Of a DNA stretch of 64,000 nt, positions 22,503 through 32,859 are shown one piece after another. The position numbers and the translations under genes are program-made. Positions within the stretch are counted from its first letter, which is position 1, and each line of letters opens with the position of its first letter. This DNA is from Mesorhizobium sp. SOD10 (lineage in GTDB: Bacteria; Pseudomonadota; Alphaproteobacteria; Rhizobiales; Rhizobiaceae), in NCBI GenBank assembly GCA_000824805.1, contig CCNA01000004.1, positions 62,001-126,000 of the forward strand, in the 5' to 3' direction. The notes under the pieces were generated by a model. That model was given only the letters and a program-made list of their open reading frames with translations. It ran no database searches and was not told where the DNA came from.

Positions 22503-23888
22503 CTACTGGTGCAGCGCCTTCACCAGCGCCCCAACCATCCTCTGTGGCCGATAGCCGAACTTGCCCGGCGTCAGCCCAAGCCGCACCACCACCAACTGCT
22601 CCGACGGAATGATCGCCACCGTCTGGCCGTCATGGCCCTCCATCCAGTAGGTGTCCTTGGGCAGGCCTGCAGCGGCGCCCGCGCCGGGATTTTCCTCATC
22701 GCCCGGCCCTTCGATCCAGACCTGTCCCTTGCCGTACACCTTCGAGGCCGGCGCCGGCTCGCGCATCCAGTCGACGAAACCGGCAGGCAGGATCTGGTTG
22801 CCGTTCCAGGTCCCGCCCTGCAGCAGGAACTGGCCGAAGCGCGCCCAGTCATGCGCCGTGGCGTAGAGATAGGACGAGCCGACGAAGGTGCCCCGCTCGT
22901 CGGTTTCGAGCACCGCGCTGTGCATGCCGAGCGGCTCGAACAGCGCCGTGCGCGGCCATGCCAGCGCCTTCGCCTTGTCGCCGATGGCGTCCTGCCACAG
23001 CCGCGACAGCATCACCGCCGTGCCGCTCGAATAGGAAAACACTTTTCCCACCTCGCCGGTCAGCGGTTGGCCCTCGGCAAACCTTGCCATGTCCGGTTCG
23101 AGATAGAGCATGCGCGTCACGTCGGCGACGTCGCCATAATCTTCGTTGAACGCCAGTCCGCTCGACATCGCCATCATGTCGGCAAGGCTGATGGCGGCGC
23201 GACCGTCGACCTTCCACGGCGCAAAAAGGCCCTTATTGTCGAGCGCCAGCTTGCCGTCCTTGACCAGCGTGCCGACGATCGCGGCATTCACCGTCTTGGT
23301 CATCGACCAGCCGAGCAGCGGCGTCCTGGCCGAAAAGCCCTCGCCATGGCGCTCCGCGACGATGCGGCCGTTCTTCACCACCACGATGGCGCGCATGCCG
23401 ATGCCGGCCATGGCGGCATCGTCAACGATCTTTGCGACCTCGGGGTTCTGCGAAGCATCCACCCGCTCGCCTTCGGGCCAGAGCGCATCGGGCTGCGCCG
23501 CAGCCGACGGCGCGGCGTGCAGCGACGTCTGCCGTGCGGTGCCGGTGTCGCCGTCCGGAACCGAGGCGCAACCGACGCCGTCGCGCTCCACCGCAACGCT
23601 CTTGCCGAAAACCCAGAGCAGGCCTGCCGAAACCAGTCCCCTCTCCTTGTCGACGGAGACCTTCATCAGCTTGAGCAACGGATGGCCGGGCGCCTGCACG
23701 TCGACGGCCAGGACTTCTTTGGCATCGCGGCCGGCGATGAAGACATTCGAGCAGACGATCTTGGCCGAATAACCGGAGCCGACGCGGATCAGCTCGGGCG
23801 GGGCGAAATAAAGCCAGGCGAAGAGTGCCGCCACCGCCAGCACCACAAGACCAAGCAGCCATTTGATGAACTTCACGACAGCCCGCAT
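22503..23888 (-). CDS. Membrane-anchored serine beta-lactamase-like hydrolase
   Basis: This is a class C-type serine hydrolase (beta-lactamase superfamily, COG1680-like) of 461 residues. A membrane anchor lies at residues 5-30 (IKWLLGLVVLAVAALFAWLYF, read as one segment), so the domain faces the periplasm. Motifs are SMTK with the nucleophile serine, FSYSSGT with the catalytic tyrosine, and EGHDGQT in place of the KTG box. I use the ATG at 23888 because the longer frame has no membrane-like start. Activity could be esterase or peptidase; resistance is not implied. Confidence 0.82.
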   Translation of the reverse strand: MRAVVKFIKWLLGLVVLAVAALFAWLYFAPPELIRVGSGYSAKIVCSNVFIAGRDAKEVLAVDVQAPGHPLLKLMKVSVDKERGLVSAGLLWVFGKSVAVERDGVGCASVPDGDTGTARQTSLHAAPSAAAQPDALWPEGERVDASQNPEVAKIVDDAAMAGIGMRAIVVVKNGRIVAERHGEGFSARTPLLGWSMTKTVNAAIVGTLVKDGKLALDNKGLFAPWKVDGRAAISLADMMAMSSGLAFNEDYGDVADVTRMLYLEPDMARFAEGQPLTGEVGKVFSYSSGTAVMLSRLWQDAIGDKAKALAWPRTALFEPLGMHSAVLETDERGTFVGSSYLYATAHDWARFGQFLLQGGTWNGNQILPAGFVDWMREPAPASKVYGKGQVWIEGPGDEENPGAGAAAGLPKDTYWMEGHDGQTVAIIPSEQLVVVRLGLTPGKFGYRPQRMVGALVKALHQ

Positions 23889-24119
23889 CTTCCCCCGCCT
23901 TTTGGATTCACCGGCTCGATCTATGTCATCGATTTGCCGCCATTGCTTCCGCAAAATCATCGGCGTTGTCGAGCGCCGTCAATGGATTATCAACCATGTT
24001 CGGCGATCTACTGAGCAGTTGGGGCGGTCCTGTGGGGCGGCCGTCCGGGGGGCCTGCGCAAGCAACGGCCATCTGCAAAGACCCATCAGCGGCCGGCTGA
24101 ACCCGGCTCGGGGAGTATC

Positions 24120-24908
24120 ATGCGCCGTCTTGCGGCCATTCTGATGCTGACGCTACTGGGCGCCTGCTCGACCGTCGACGATCTTTCTCCACTGCCGCCG
24201 TCCGCGCAGGCGGTCGTGCGCGCGCCCAAATTCGAGGACTCCAAGCCGCATGAATGGGACAGCGGCGCGCCATGGACCTACGCCATCCACGGCACGGATG
24301 TTTCCAAATATCAGACCTCGGTCGACTGGCCGACCGCCAAGGCCAGCGGCATCTCCTTCGCCTTTATCAAGGCGACGGAAGGCGGCGATCGTTTCGACGA
24401 CTATTTCAACGAGCACTGGGCGCGCACCAAGGCTGCCGGAATTCCACGCGCCGCCTATCATTTCTTCTATTTCTGCACGCCTGCGGAAGTCCAGGCGCGC
24501 TGGTTCATCGCCAATGTCCCGACCGACCCGTCGGCGATGCCGCCGGTGCTCGACATGGAATGGAATCCGAAGTCGCCGACCTGCAGGCTGCGCCCCGATC
24601 CGGCCACCGTGCGCAGCGAAATGAGCGTTTTCCTGCAAATGGTTGAGCGCCATTACGGCAAGAAGCCGATCATCTACACATCGGTCGACTTCTTCGACGA
24701 CAACCAGCTGGCGAGCTTTCGCGGCTATCCCTATTGGCTGCGCTCGGTCGCCGGCCATCCGCGTGAAAAATACGGCAGCCATCCTTTCACCTTCTGGCAG
24801 TACACCGGAACCGGCATCGTGCCCGGCATGACCGGCAAGTCCGACATCAACGTCTTCAACGGCTCGGAAGCCGCCTGGAAGAAGTGGCTACGGCAGAACA
24901 CCCGTTGA
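24120..24908 (+). CDS. GH25 muramidase, lipoprotein
   Basis: GH25 enzymes hydrolyse the MurNAc-GlcNAc bond of peptidoglycan. The 262-residue product starts with a lipobox signal ending LTLLGAC (cysteine at residue 16), so it is probably outer-membrane anchored. The catalytic domain begins HGTDVSKYQTSVDWPTAK. It contains FIKATEGGDRFDDYF, AAYHFFYF and the catalytic DxE in VLDMEWNP, and ends with FTFWQYTGTG. All positions expected to be catalytic are present. It is a single gene; the next wall hydrolase lies 183 bases downstream on the same strand. Confidence 0.9.
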   Translation: MRRLAAILMLTLLGACSTVDDLSPLPPSAQAVVRAPKFEDSKPHEWDSGAPWTYAIHGTDVSKYQTSVDWPTAKASGISFAFIKATEGGDRFDDYFNEHWARTKAAGIPRAAYHFFYFCTPAEVQARWFIANVPTDPSAMPPVLDMEWNPKSPTCRLRPDPATVRSEMSVFLQMVERHYGKKPIIYTSVDFFDDNQLASFRGYPYWLRSVAGHPREKYGSHPFTFWQYTGTGIVPGMTGKSDINVFNGSEAAWKKWLRQNTR

Positions 24909-25091
24909 CAACCGATCCCCCGCCTGCTTTTCGACACGGCGGGCGGCGGAACATGCAACCGCTGGTAATCCGGAGCGGCGCGCTCGTATAAGTGCCTGGC
25001 GCGGCTCCCGAACTTTGAAATCCCCGCATGCGCCTGTCCGATCCCGGTCCGGATCATGATGGGGTCATGCGCCGGTCTCGAAAGGAAAGCG

Positions 25092-26400
<1,309 letters not shown>

Positions 26401-26402
<2 letters not shown>

Positions 26403-27624
26403 AATCCGCCGCCATCGTCTCCAAACTCGCGAACCCCTGCGGCGCATCGCCTTCGTCGAACGGCGTCGTCACCTCGACGAATGTGTCGGGGAAGAAGCCG
26501 TTGAAGCGGGTCCTCAGCGACAGCGAGTAGGCGCCGATATGGCCGATCTCGATCCAGTCGCCGGTGTCGACCGTTTCCGGTAGCCAGAACGGCCTGGACA
26601 GGATGTCGACGGAATCGCATGTCGCGCCGCAGACCTTGAACGGCACGATCGTCTTCTCGTCGCCGTTGCGCGTGCGGATCGCGGGATCGGGGATGAAGCG
26701 GGCCGGCAGCGTGATCTTGCCGGTCCATGAATCCGACAGCGAGGCCCAGATGCCGTCATTGATGTAGAGCCGCTTACCCTTGCGCAGCAGGACGCGAACG
26801 ATCAGGGAAAGGCAGCGCGCCACGATCACGCGGCCGGGCTCGGCCACCAGCGGCATCTGGTCGAACTGGTATTCTTTCATGTCGCCGGCAAGCCGCGACA
26901 TAAGCTGGCCGAGCGAGGGCATCTCGACCTGCTTGCGGTTGGGATCGTGGCCATATTCGGCCGGAAAACCGCCGCCGACATCGAGCCCGGCAATATCGAA
27001 GGTCAGACGGTTGCGCACCCAGTCGGCCGAGGCCAGCGCCCGCTCGTAAGTGTCCGGATCCTCGATCTGGCTGCCTACATGAAAGCAGAGGCCAACTTTG
27101 TAGCCGGTGCGGTTCAGGCGCTCGGCAAGCTCGACCGCATTGGCCGGCCCGGCGCCGAATTTCTTCGACAATTCGTAAGCCGCATGGCCCTTGGTCTGGA
27201 TGCGCACGAAGACAGTGACGGCACCCGGGTCGATATCGAGTGCACGCACCACCCGCGTCAGCTTGGTGATCTCGTCCTCGTGGTCGAGCGAGATCACCCG
27301 GATGCTGTATTTCTCAAGCGCCAGCTTGATATCGGACTGCGCCTTGACCGGGTGCATATAAAGCATCTCGGCATCCGCCGAGACCGCGCGTACGGCGGCG
27401 AACTCGCCGGGCGACGCGACGTCGAAGGTGCTGACGCCGGCTTCCACCAGCGTCTTCAGAACGATCTGCTCGCCATTGGTCTTCACAGCGTAGGCCGTCT
27501 TGCCGGGAAACATGCCCATGAACTGCAGGGCATCCGCCTTCAGCACCTGCGGGCGGAAACAATAGACCGGATCGTCGGGACGAAGCGCCAGTGCCGCATC
27601 ACGGGCATTTTCGAATCGCTGCAT
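26401..27624 (-). CDS. Ornithine/lysine decarboxylase, alanine racemase-fold PLP enzyme
   Basis: This is a group IV decarboxylase (Orn/DAP/Arg family 2) making a diamine such as putrescine or cadaverine. The 407-residue protein has the PLP lysine in AYAVKTNG (about residue 50), the HVGSQ histidine motif, the glycine loop GLDVGGGFPAEYG and the C-terminal active-site cysteine in CGATCDSVD. This pattern is ornithine/lysine type rather than LysA type. Start is the ATG at 27624. Substrate preference is not resolvable. Its 3' end touches the heptamer repeat. Confidence 0.88.
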
Positions 27625-27830
27625 GGACGAATCCTCGGGGCTGGAGCGCGCACAATTAATCCTAGCTAGCCGCCAAAGAAAACAGTTCTGTGTCTGGCGC
27701 CCCGGAGCGGTCGGCGGCACATTTTTCCGACGCTAAACCAGCAGTCAGGTTTCGGGTGGCCCTTGCCTGCGAACACGATACCGGTTGGTGTGACGGCTGG
27801 GACTGCGATCGCCCCGGGGAGGAACAGGAC

Positions 27831-28751
27831 ATGTCCACTGTAGCCGGCGCCGCGCCGACGCGCGGACCGATGACGCTCAAGGATTGGGCGCAGCTTCTCT
27901 TGCTCGGCGCGATCTGGGGCGGCTCGTTCTTCTTTGCGCGGATCGCCGTGTCGGAAATCCATCCGCTGGCGCTGGTGCTGTTTCGCGTCGCCATCGCCGC
28001 GATCGCACTCCAGCTCTATCTGGCGGTCCGCGGCCTCTCGTTCCGGCTCGCCTTCCCGCATGCCGGCCTCTTCTTCCTGCTGGCGCTCACCAACAACGTC
28101 GTGCCCTTCTCGCTGATCTTCGCCGGCCAGACGCAGCTCGGCGCGGGCGTCGCCTCGGTGCTCAACGCCACGACGCCGTTCTGGACGCTGGTCCTGGCCA
28201 ACGCGCTTACGACCGACGAGAAGCTATCCTGGAACAAGCTAGCCGGCATCGCGCTCGGCGTTGCCGGCACCGCCGTCATGATCGGCCCGGGCCTTATTGC
28301 CGGCCTCGGCGGCCCGGTCTGGGCCAAGTTCGCGCTGATCGGCGCCTCGGTGTCCTATGCGCTCGCGTTGATGATCGCGCGCCGCTTCAAGGGCGTGCCT
28401 TCGCCGGTCGTCGCCACCGGGCAGCTGACCGCTTCGACCATCATCATGATCCCCATCGTGCTCGTTGCCTATGGGCCGACGGGCCTGTTCTCGGCCTCGC
28501 CGCCGGTCTGGGCCGCGGTGCTGGGACTGGCGCTGCTTTCCACCGCCTTCGCCTACATCCTTTATTTCAACCTCGTCGCCTCGGCTGGCGCCACCAATGC
28601 CTCGCTGGTCACCTTGATCGTGCCGGTCAGCGCGGTGCTGCTCGGCTTTCTCTTCCTTGGCGAACGGCTGGCGCTGTTCGAGATCGGCGGCATGACGCTG
28701 ATCGGACTCGGCCTGATCACCATCGACGGGCGATTGTTCGGCAAATGGTAG
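27831..28751 (+). CDS. EamA-family transporter (DMT superfamily)
   Basis: The 306-residue protein has about ten membrane segments in two EamA repeats. The first starts LLLLGAIWGGSFFFARIAV and the second WAKFALIGASVSYALALMIARRF. Such proteins export amino acids, metabolites or drugs. The ATG at 27831 has a strong GGGGAGGA site; longer starts lack one. It diverges from the diamine-forming decarboxylase, but nothing shows that it exports that product. Confidence 0.85.
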   Translation: MSTVAGAAPTRGPMTLKDWAQLLLLGAIWGGSFFFARIAVSEIHPLALVLFRVAIAAIALQLYLAVRGLSFRLAFPHAGLFFLLALTNNVVPFSLIFAGQTQLGAGVASVLNATTPFWTLVLANALTTDEKLSWNKLAGIALGVAGTAVMIGPGLIAGLGGPVWAKFALIGASVSYALALMIARRFKGVPSPVVATGQLTASTIIMIPIVLVAYGPTGLFSASPPVWAAVLGLALLSTAFAYILYFNLVASAGATNASLVTLIVPVSAVLLGFLFLGERLALFEIGGMTLIGLGLITIDGRLFGKW

Positions 28752-28885
28752 CGGTGTCATGCCACGCCGCCGCCACAATTTATTCACAACCGCGAAGCCG
28801 GCTTTTGCCGAAGAGTTTCAACGGCTAACGGCAGATTCCAGGTCGCAGATTTGACAATCGTGTCGCATTGCAGCACGTTTTCCGC

Positions 28886-28913
28886 TTGCCTGTGGCACAA
28901 ATGACCCTAGACT
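28886..28913 (+). promoter_or_regulatory. Candidate promoter of the 28-residue peptide gene
   Basis: TTGCCT (28886-28891), a 16-base spacer and TAGACT (28908-28913) lie about 30 bases before the small gene. A stray TTGACA at 28851 has no convincing -10 partner. Confidence 0.4.
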
Positions 28914-28944
28914 CCGGCCATAGCTCTGAAGAGGAGGCTATGAC

Positions 28945-29031
28945 ATGGGACTGACGAGGCCGATCAACGCTTTGATGATTTGTGCCGCATTCGCATTCAT
29001 CGGTGCCCTTATCATGGGTGTTCTTCCCTGA
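28945..29031 (+). CDS. 28-residue single-pass membrane peptide
   Basis: ATG at 28945 follows GAGGAGG at 7 bases and opens a 29-codon frame ending TGA at 29031. The product begins MGLTRPINALMICAAF and ends FIGALIMGVLP. It is one hydrophobic helix behind a short basic start, so it should insert in the inner membrane. An intrinsic terminator follows about 50 bases later, making a self-contained minigene. No function is known to me, and such short genes are usually missed in annotation. Confidence 0.65.
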   Translation: MGLTRPINALMICAAFAFIGALIMGVLP

Positions 29032-29081
29032 CCCGCCAAAGCCGGGAAGACTAAGCACCGAGACTAGTCCAAAACAGTTCG

Positions 29082-29113
29082 AAAAGGCCGGGTTTCACCC
29101 GGCCTTTTCCTTT
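29082..29113 (+). terminator. Rho-independent terminator after the small peptide gene
   Basis: AAAAGGCCGGG (29082-29092) pairs with CCCGGCCTTTT (29098-29108) around TTTCA, and TTTTCCTTT follows. The stem has A-runs on one side and T-runs on the other, so it could also serve the convergent metF unit. Confidence 0.85.
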
Positions 29114-29161
29114 GCAGATCCTGACTTCCGTTAGCTTTAGCTCACGCGTTACAGTTTCGGC

Positions 29162-30079
29162 TCAAGCCGCGGCAGAGCCGGCCGCCTCCGCCTCGTGCGA
29201 GCGGATGCCGATCATGTGGCAGACCGCAAAGACGAGGTCGGCACGGTTCATCGTGTAGAAATGGAAATCGCCGACGCCGCGCTCGACAAGATCGAGCACC
29301 TGCTCGGCCGCTACGGCCGAGGCCACCAGCGCATGCGTCTGCGGATCGTTCTCCAGCCCCTCGAAGCGCTCGGCGAGCCATGCCGGGACCAGCGCGCCGC
29401 AGCGCGACGAGAAATTGGCGACCTGGGTGAAATTATGCACCGGCAGGATGCCCGGCACGATCGGGATATAGATGCCGGCGCGGCGCGCCCGCTCGACATA
29501 GCGCTCATAGAGATCGTTGTCGAAGAAGAACTGGGTGATCGCGCGCGTCGCGCCATTGTCGACCTTGCGCTTCAGCATGTCGATGTCGGTGGCGAAATCC
29601 GGGCTTTCCGGATGCTTTTCCGGATAGGCCGAGACCGAGATGTCGAAATCACCGACGCTTTTCAGCGCCCCGACCAGTTCGGCGCCGTTGGCATAACCGT
29701 CGGGATGCGGACGGTAGCTGGTGCCCACACCGGCAGCCGGATCGCCGCGCAAGGCGACGAAACGTTTGACGCCCATGTCGGCGAATTCGCGGATAACTGC
29801 GTCGACCTGATCCCTCGCGGCGTCGACGCAGGTCATATGCGCCGCCGGCGTCAGCGAGGTCTCGTTGAGGATGCGCTTGACCGTGCGCGCGGTGCGCTCG
29901 CGGGTCGAGCCGCCGGCACCGTAGGTCACCGAGACGAATTTCGGCTTGAGCGGCTCCAGCCTTGTCACCGTGTCCCAGAGCCTTGCTTCCATCTCGTCGG
30001 TCTTGGGCGGGAAGAATTCGAACGAGACCCGGACCTTGTCGCCGATGTCGGGGCGGCGGGAAAAGCGAAACTGGTTCAT
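29162..30079 (-). CDS. metF: MetF, 5,10-methylenetetrahydrofolate reductase
   Basis: MetF reduces methylene-THF to methyl-THF with FAD, providing the methyl group for methionine synthesis. The 305-residue protein shows VSFEFFPPKTDEM near the start, then VSVTYGAGGSTRERT, ITQFFFDNDLYERY and PGILPVHNFTQ. The ATG at 30079 overlaps the last base of the upstream regulator stop (TGATG), so the two are one transcript with coupled translation. Confidence 0.96.
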   Translation of the reverse strand: MNQFRFSRRPDIGDKVRVSFEFFPPKTDEMEARLWDTVTRLEPLKPKFVSVTYGAGGSTRERTARTVKRILNETSLTPAAHMTCVDAARDQVDAVIREFADMGVKRFVALRGDPAAGVGTSYRPHPDGYANGAELVGALKSVGDFDISVSAYPEKHPESPDFATDIDMLKRKVDNGATRAITQFFFDNDLYERYVERARRAGIYIPIVPGILPVHNFTQVANFSSRCGALVPAWLAERFEGLENDPQTHALVASAVAAEQVLDLVERGVGDFHFYTMNRADLVFAVCHMIGIRSHEAEAAGSAAA

Positions 30080-31086
30080 CAGGCTGTTTCCCTTGCTGGA
30101 AGTGCGTCGTTGGACGGATCGGCGATCAGCAGGCGGCGGTCGCGGCCGAGCCAAAGCTTGACGGTGAGCCTTGCCTCGTTGCCGCCGCGCGGCTCGAACT
30201 CCTGGCTGTCCTCGAGGTCGAGGCCGGCCTCCGCGAACCAGTCGGAAATCTGCCGGTCGGAAAAGCCCAGCCGCATATGCGCGTGCTGGTCGCGCAGGAA
30301 TTCGAGATTATGCGGCGCGAAGTCGACGACGATCAGCCTGCCCGATGGCCTGAGCAGCCGCGCCGCTTCGGCGATGGCGCGGGCAGGATCGTCGAGATAG
30401 TGCAGCACCTGATGGATGGTGACGAGATCGAAGGCATTGCGCTCGACCGGCGGCGAGAAGATGTCGCCTTGGCGCACCTGCGCATTGGCGATGCCGGCCT
30501 TGTCGAGATTGGCGCGCGCCACGGTCAGCATCTCGCGCGACATGTCGATGCCGACGCCGCGGCGGTAGAGCGGCGCGAAGATTTCGAGCAGCCTGCCGGT
30601 GCCGGTGCCGAGATCGAGCATCGACTGGAACGGCCGCTTGCCGACGAGCCTGATGAGTGCCGCTTCCACCGCGCGATCCGGCACATGCAGGGAGCGGATA
30701 CGATCCCAACTCGCGGCGTTCTCGGAGAAATATTCGGCGGCCCGGTCCTGCCTTCTGCGCTTCACCGCCGCCAGCCGCTCGAGGTCGCGCACCACCTGCG
30801 GATCGGCCTCGCTTATGCCGGAGACCAGACGCTGCACGAAGTCGCGCGAATTATCCGTATCGGTCAGCCGGAAGAAGGCCCAGGACCCTTCCTGGTAGCG
30901 GCCGATCAGCCCGGCATCGAGCAGCAGCTTCAGATGCCGCGACACGCGCGGCTGCGACTGTCCCAGGATCTCGGTAAGGTCGGAGACGGTCAGATCGCCC
31001 CGCGAAAGCAGCACCAGGATACGCAGCCTGCTGGATTCGGCCGCCGCCTTCAATGTATCTACCATTGTGTCGAGCGAGACATGCAT
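30079..31086 (-). CDS. ArsR-family regulator fused to a SAM-methyltransferase domain
   Basis: The 335-residue protein has an N-terminal winged-helix ArsR domain (about residues 5-90; SSRLRILVLLSRGDLTVSDL then SQPRVSRHLKLLLDAGL). It lacks the metal-binding cysteines of classical ArsR. A class I methyltransferase domain follows (about residues 130-310) with MLDLGTGTGRLLEIFA and VGIDMSREML. Proteins of this layout next to methionine genes are thought to sense SAM or SAH, as in SahR/SamR-type regulators. Start is the ATG at 31086. It is coupled to metF and probably controls it. Confidence 0.85.
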   Translation of the reverse strand: MHVSLDTMVDTLKAAAESSRLRILVLLSRGDLTVSDLTEILGQSQPRVSRHLKLLLDAGLIGRYQEGSWAFFRLTDTDNSRDFVQRLVSGISEADPQVVRDLERLAAVKRRRQDRAAEYFSENAASWDRIRSLHVPDRAVEAALIRLVGKRPFQSMLDLGTGTGRLLEIFAPLYRRGVGIDMSREMLTVARANLDKAGIANAQVRQGDIFSPPVERNAFDLVTIHQVLHYLDDPARAIAEAARLLRPSGRLIVVDFAPHNLEFLRDQHAHMRLGFSDRQISDWFAEAGLDLEDSQEFEPRGGNEARLTVKLWLGRDRRLLIADPSNDALPARETA

Positions 31087-31105
31087 GAGCGGGCTCTCGT
31101 TGAAA

Positions 31106-31127
31106 GATATAAAGATATGTTTATGTC
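31106..31127 (-). promoter_or_regulatory. 22-bp near-palindrome upstream of the arsR-metF operon
   Basis: The site is GATATAAAGAT followed by ATGTTTATGTC, a dyad with only two mismatched pairs, centred 31 bases before the regulator ATG. On the minus strand a candidate TTGCCA / 17 bases / TAAACA promoter places the -10 within it. It is the natural operator candidate for the ArsR-type regulator. Confidence 0.6.
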
Positions 31128-31217
31128 GATTTTGAATCGCTGGCAAGCGCTATGTCGCTTCCGGACAAGAAAATGGCGCAGCCGTGATCCGCGCCTGGCA
31201 GATGGTTCTTGAGCGGG

Positions 31218-31733
31218 ATGAACAAGATGTTCGAGACGCGCGAAGGTGAAACGCTTCTTGCAGCCGATCCGGCAAAGTTGCGGCCGGACGGCCATGTCGT
31301 CTTCATCGGCCGGATCGTTTCGCCGTGGGCCAGTCGCGAGGATTGCCCCAAGAACATGCGCGCCGCGCGGGAAGCCGGGAAAGGCGCGACGGTCCTGATC
31401 GACGGGCCCTATCGCCCGGGACTGCAAAGCCTGGAACGCGCCAGCCATGTCGTCATCTTGTCCTGGCTCCATCATGCGCCGCGGAATCTGATTGTACAGA
31501 AACCACGCCATGCGGCTGAACCGAAAGGCGTTTTCTCGCTACGCTCCCCTGCCCGGCCGAACCCTGTCGGCCTGCATGCGGCGAAGCTCGTCGCCCTCGA
31601 TATCGAGGCCGGCCGGATCGGGATCGACGCCATCGATGTGCTGGACGGCACACCGGTCATCGACATCAAGCCTTATTATGCTTCCACGGATGCCTTCCCC
31701 GGAGCGACGATTGCCGGGCGCGACGAGAAATGA
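31218..31733 (+). CDS. trmO: TrmO-like tRNA t6A37 N6-methyltransferase
   Basis: TrmO (formerly TsaA/YaeB) methylates N6 of t6A37 in threonine tRNAs using SAM in a beta-barrel fold. The protein has about 171 residues and shows HVVFIGRIVSPW near the start. It also has RPGLQSLERASHVVILSWLHHA, the SPARPNPVGLHAAKLV signature, and VIDIKPYY. The start could be ATG 31218 or 31227; neither has a clearly better ribosome site. It overlaps the next gene by 4 bases. Confidence 0.85.
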   Translation: MNKMFETREGETLLAADPAKLRPDGHVVFIGRIVSPWASREDCPKNMRAAREAGKGATVLIDGPYRPGLQSLERASHVVILSWLHHAPRNLIVQKPRHAAEPKGVFSLRSPARPNPVGLHAAKLVALDIEAGRIGIDAIDVLDGTPVIDIKPYYASTDAFPGATIAGRDEK

Positions 31734-32044
31734 GCGCCCCCACTGGCCGACGCCGCGCCATCGCCAAGGCGCTGACTGCGCTGTTGCCGCTCGCACCTTA
31801 CGCTGACATGGAAAAGATCCGCGCCGACGCCGGCTCCGTGCACATGAAGACCCTGCCGCCGACCATCGCGGTGTGGCTGGCAACCATTGCCCATGTCCGC
31901 CACGCTCACACCGATTACGAAAAGCTCCTTGCCGAGGGCTATGACCGGGATTCGGCGCGCTTCTTCGTCATCGAGCAGACCAATGCGGTGCTGACCCGCT
32001 GGCGCGCTACACGCCTCCTTCAGGAGGACGACGAGGACGAGTGA
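31730..32044 (+). CDS. DUF2293-type small protein
   Basis: The 104-residue product has the helical core IAVWLATIAHVRHAHTDYEKLLAEGYDRDSARFFV that I associate with DUF2293 proteins of alphaproteobacteria, and an acidic tail. Function is unknown. ATGA overlap with the trmO-like gene suggests coupled expression and perhaps a link to tRNA or nucleic acid metabolism, which is inference. Confidence 0.7.
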   Translation: MSAPTGRRRAIAKALTALLPLAPYADMEKIRADAGSVHMKTLPPTIAVWLATIAHVRHAHTDYEKLLAEGYDRDSARFFVIEQTNAVLTRWRATRLLQEDDEDE

Positions 32045-32047
32045 GCG

Positions 32048-32677
32048 TCAGGCCCGATAGATCCACTGCTCCGGCACCCGCACGGAAATCTCTTCGCCGG
32101 CGCGAATGACGCCCGGCTTCTCGACCCAGGCGACAAGGCCGCGCAGCCGTTTCGCCTCCTTGGGAAAGAGCAGCGCGGTGGCGTCGAGATCCGCGGCGCC
32201 GACATGCTCGGCGATCGATTGCCCGGCAACGCGGCACGGCTTGTTCTGGCCGTCGACCTTGAGCGTCACGCCACCTTTGAAGAACATCAGCGAGCCGGCC
32301 GGCAGCATGGACAGATGCGGCACGCCTTCGATTACAAGATTGGCGCCGATCCATTCCGGCTTGATTTCTTCGAGCCCCATGCGTTGAGCGACGATGGCGA
32401 GCTCGTCCGCAGCGACAAGCGATAATTGCCGCTCGTTGCGCATCTCGGTGCCGCGCGGATACCAGGGCTCGCGTCCGCCGGAACGCCGCGTTGTTCCGCC
32501 ATGGAAGTCGCCGGCGATCCCGTCGAAGCCAAGCCGCAGTTCCTCGACCGCCCGCGTCTCGAAATGATCGTGCGGAGCGGCATAGAGCGCCGCTGCCTTT
32601 GCCGTCAGCTTGCGGCCCGGCACGATGTCGACCGTCGGTTCCGCTACGGGAAAAAGATCCAGGTTCGTTTCCTGCAT
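32048..32677 (-). CDS. MOSC-domain protein
   Basis: The 209-residue protein carries a MOSC domain (Moco sulfurase C-terminal-like), a fold that binds sulfur or molybdenum cofactor adducts and occurs in YiiM/YuaD-like proteins. Visible motifs are FDGIAGDFHGGTTRRSG and RNERQLSLVAADEL. The usual conserved cysteine lies in NKPCRVAGQSI. No partner gene gives its substrate. It is convergent with the DUF2293 gene. Confidence 0.82.
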   Translation of the reverse strand: MQETNLDLFPVAEPTVDIVPGRKLTAKAAALYAAPHDHFETRAVEELRLGFDGIAGDFHGGTTRRSGGREPWYPRGTEMRNERQLSLVAADELAIVAQRMGLEEIKPEWIGANLVIEGVPHLSMLPAGSLMFFKGGVTLKVDGQNKPCRVAGQSIAEHVGAADLDATALLFPKEAKRLRGLVAWVEKPGVIRAGEEISVRVPEQWIYRA

Positions 32678-32859
32678 GCCGCTGGTCTAAAGGTGCGGAA
32701 GAATGCGGTCCAGTCGAAAGGGCTGATGATCCGATCACACCGCTTGATGGCGATCACGATCTTCTTAACAGAAATCCCTTTCGTCGGCCGCCGCAAGCCG
32801 CATTGCCGCCGTGCCGCCGACATAAACGATGGCGCGCGATATCGGGAGGAGGCTCGATC

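Noticed and set aside
28851..28856. TTGACA as the -35 of the small peptide gene
   Set aside because: No acceptable -10 lies 15-19 bases downstream; the TTGCCT/TAGACT pair fits better.
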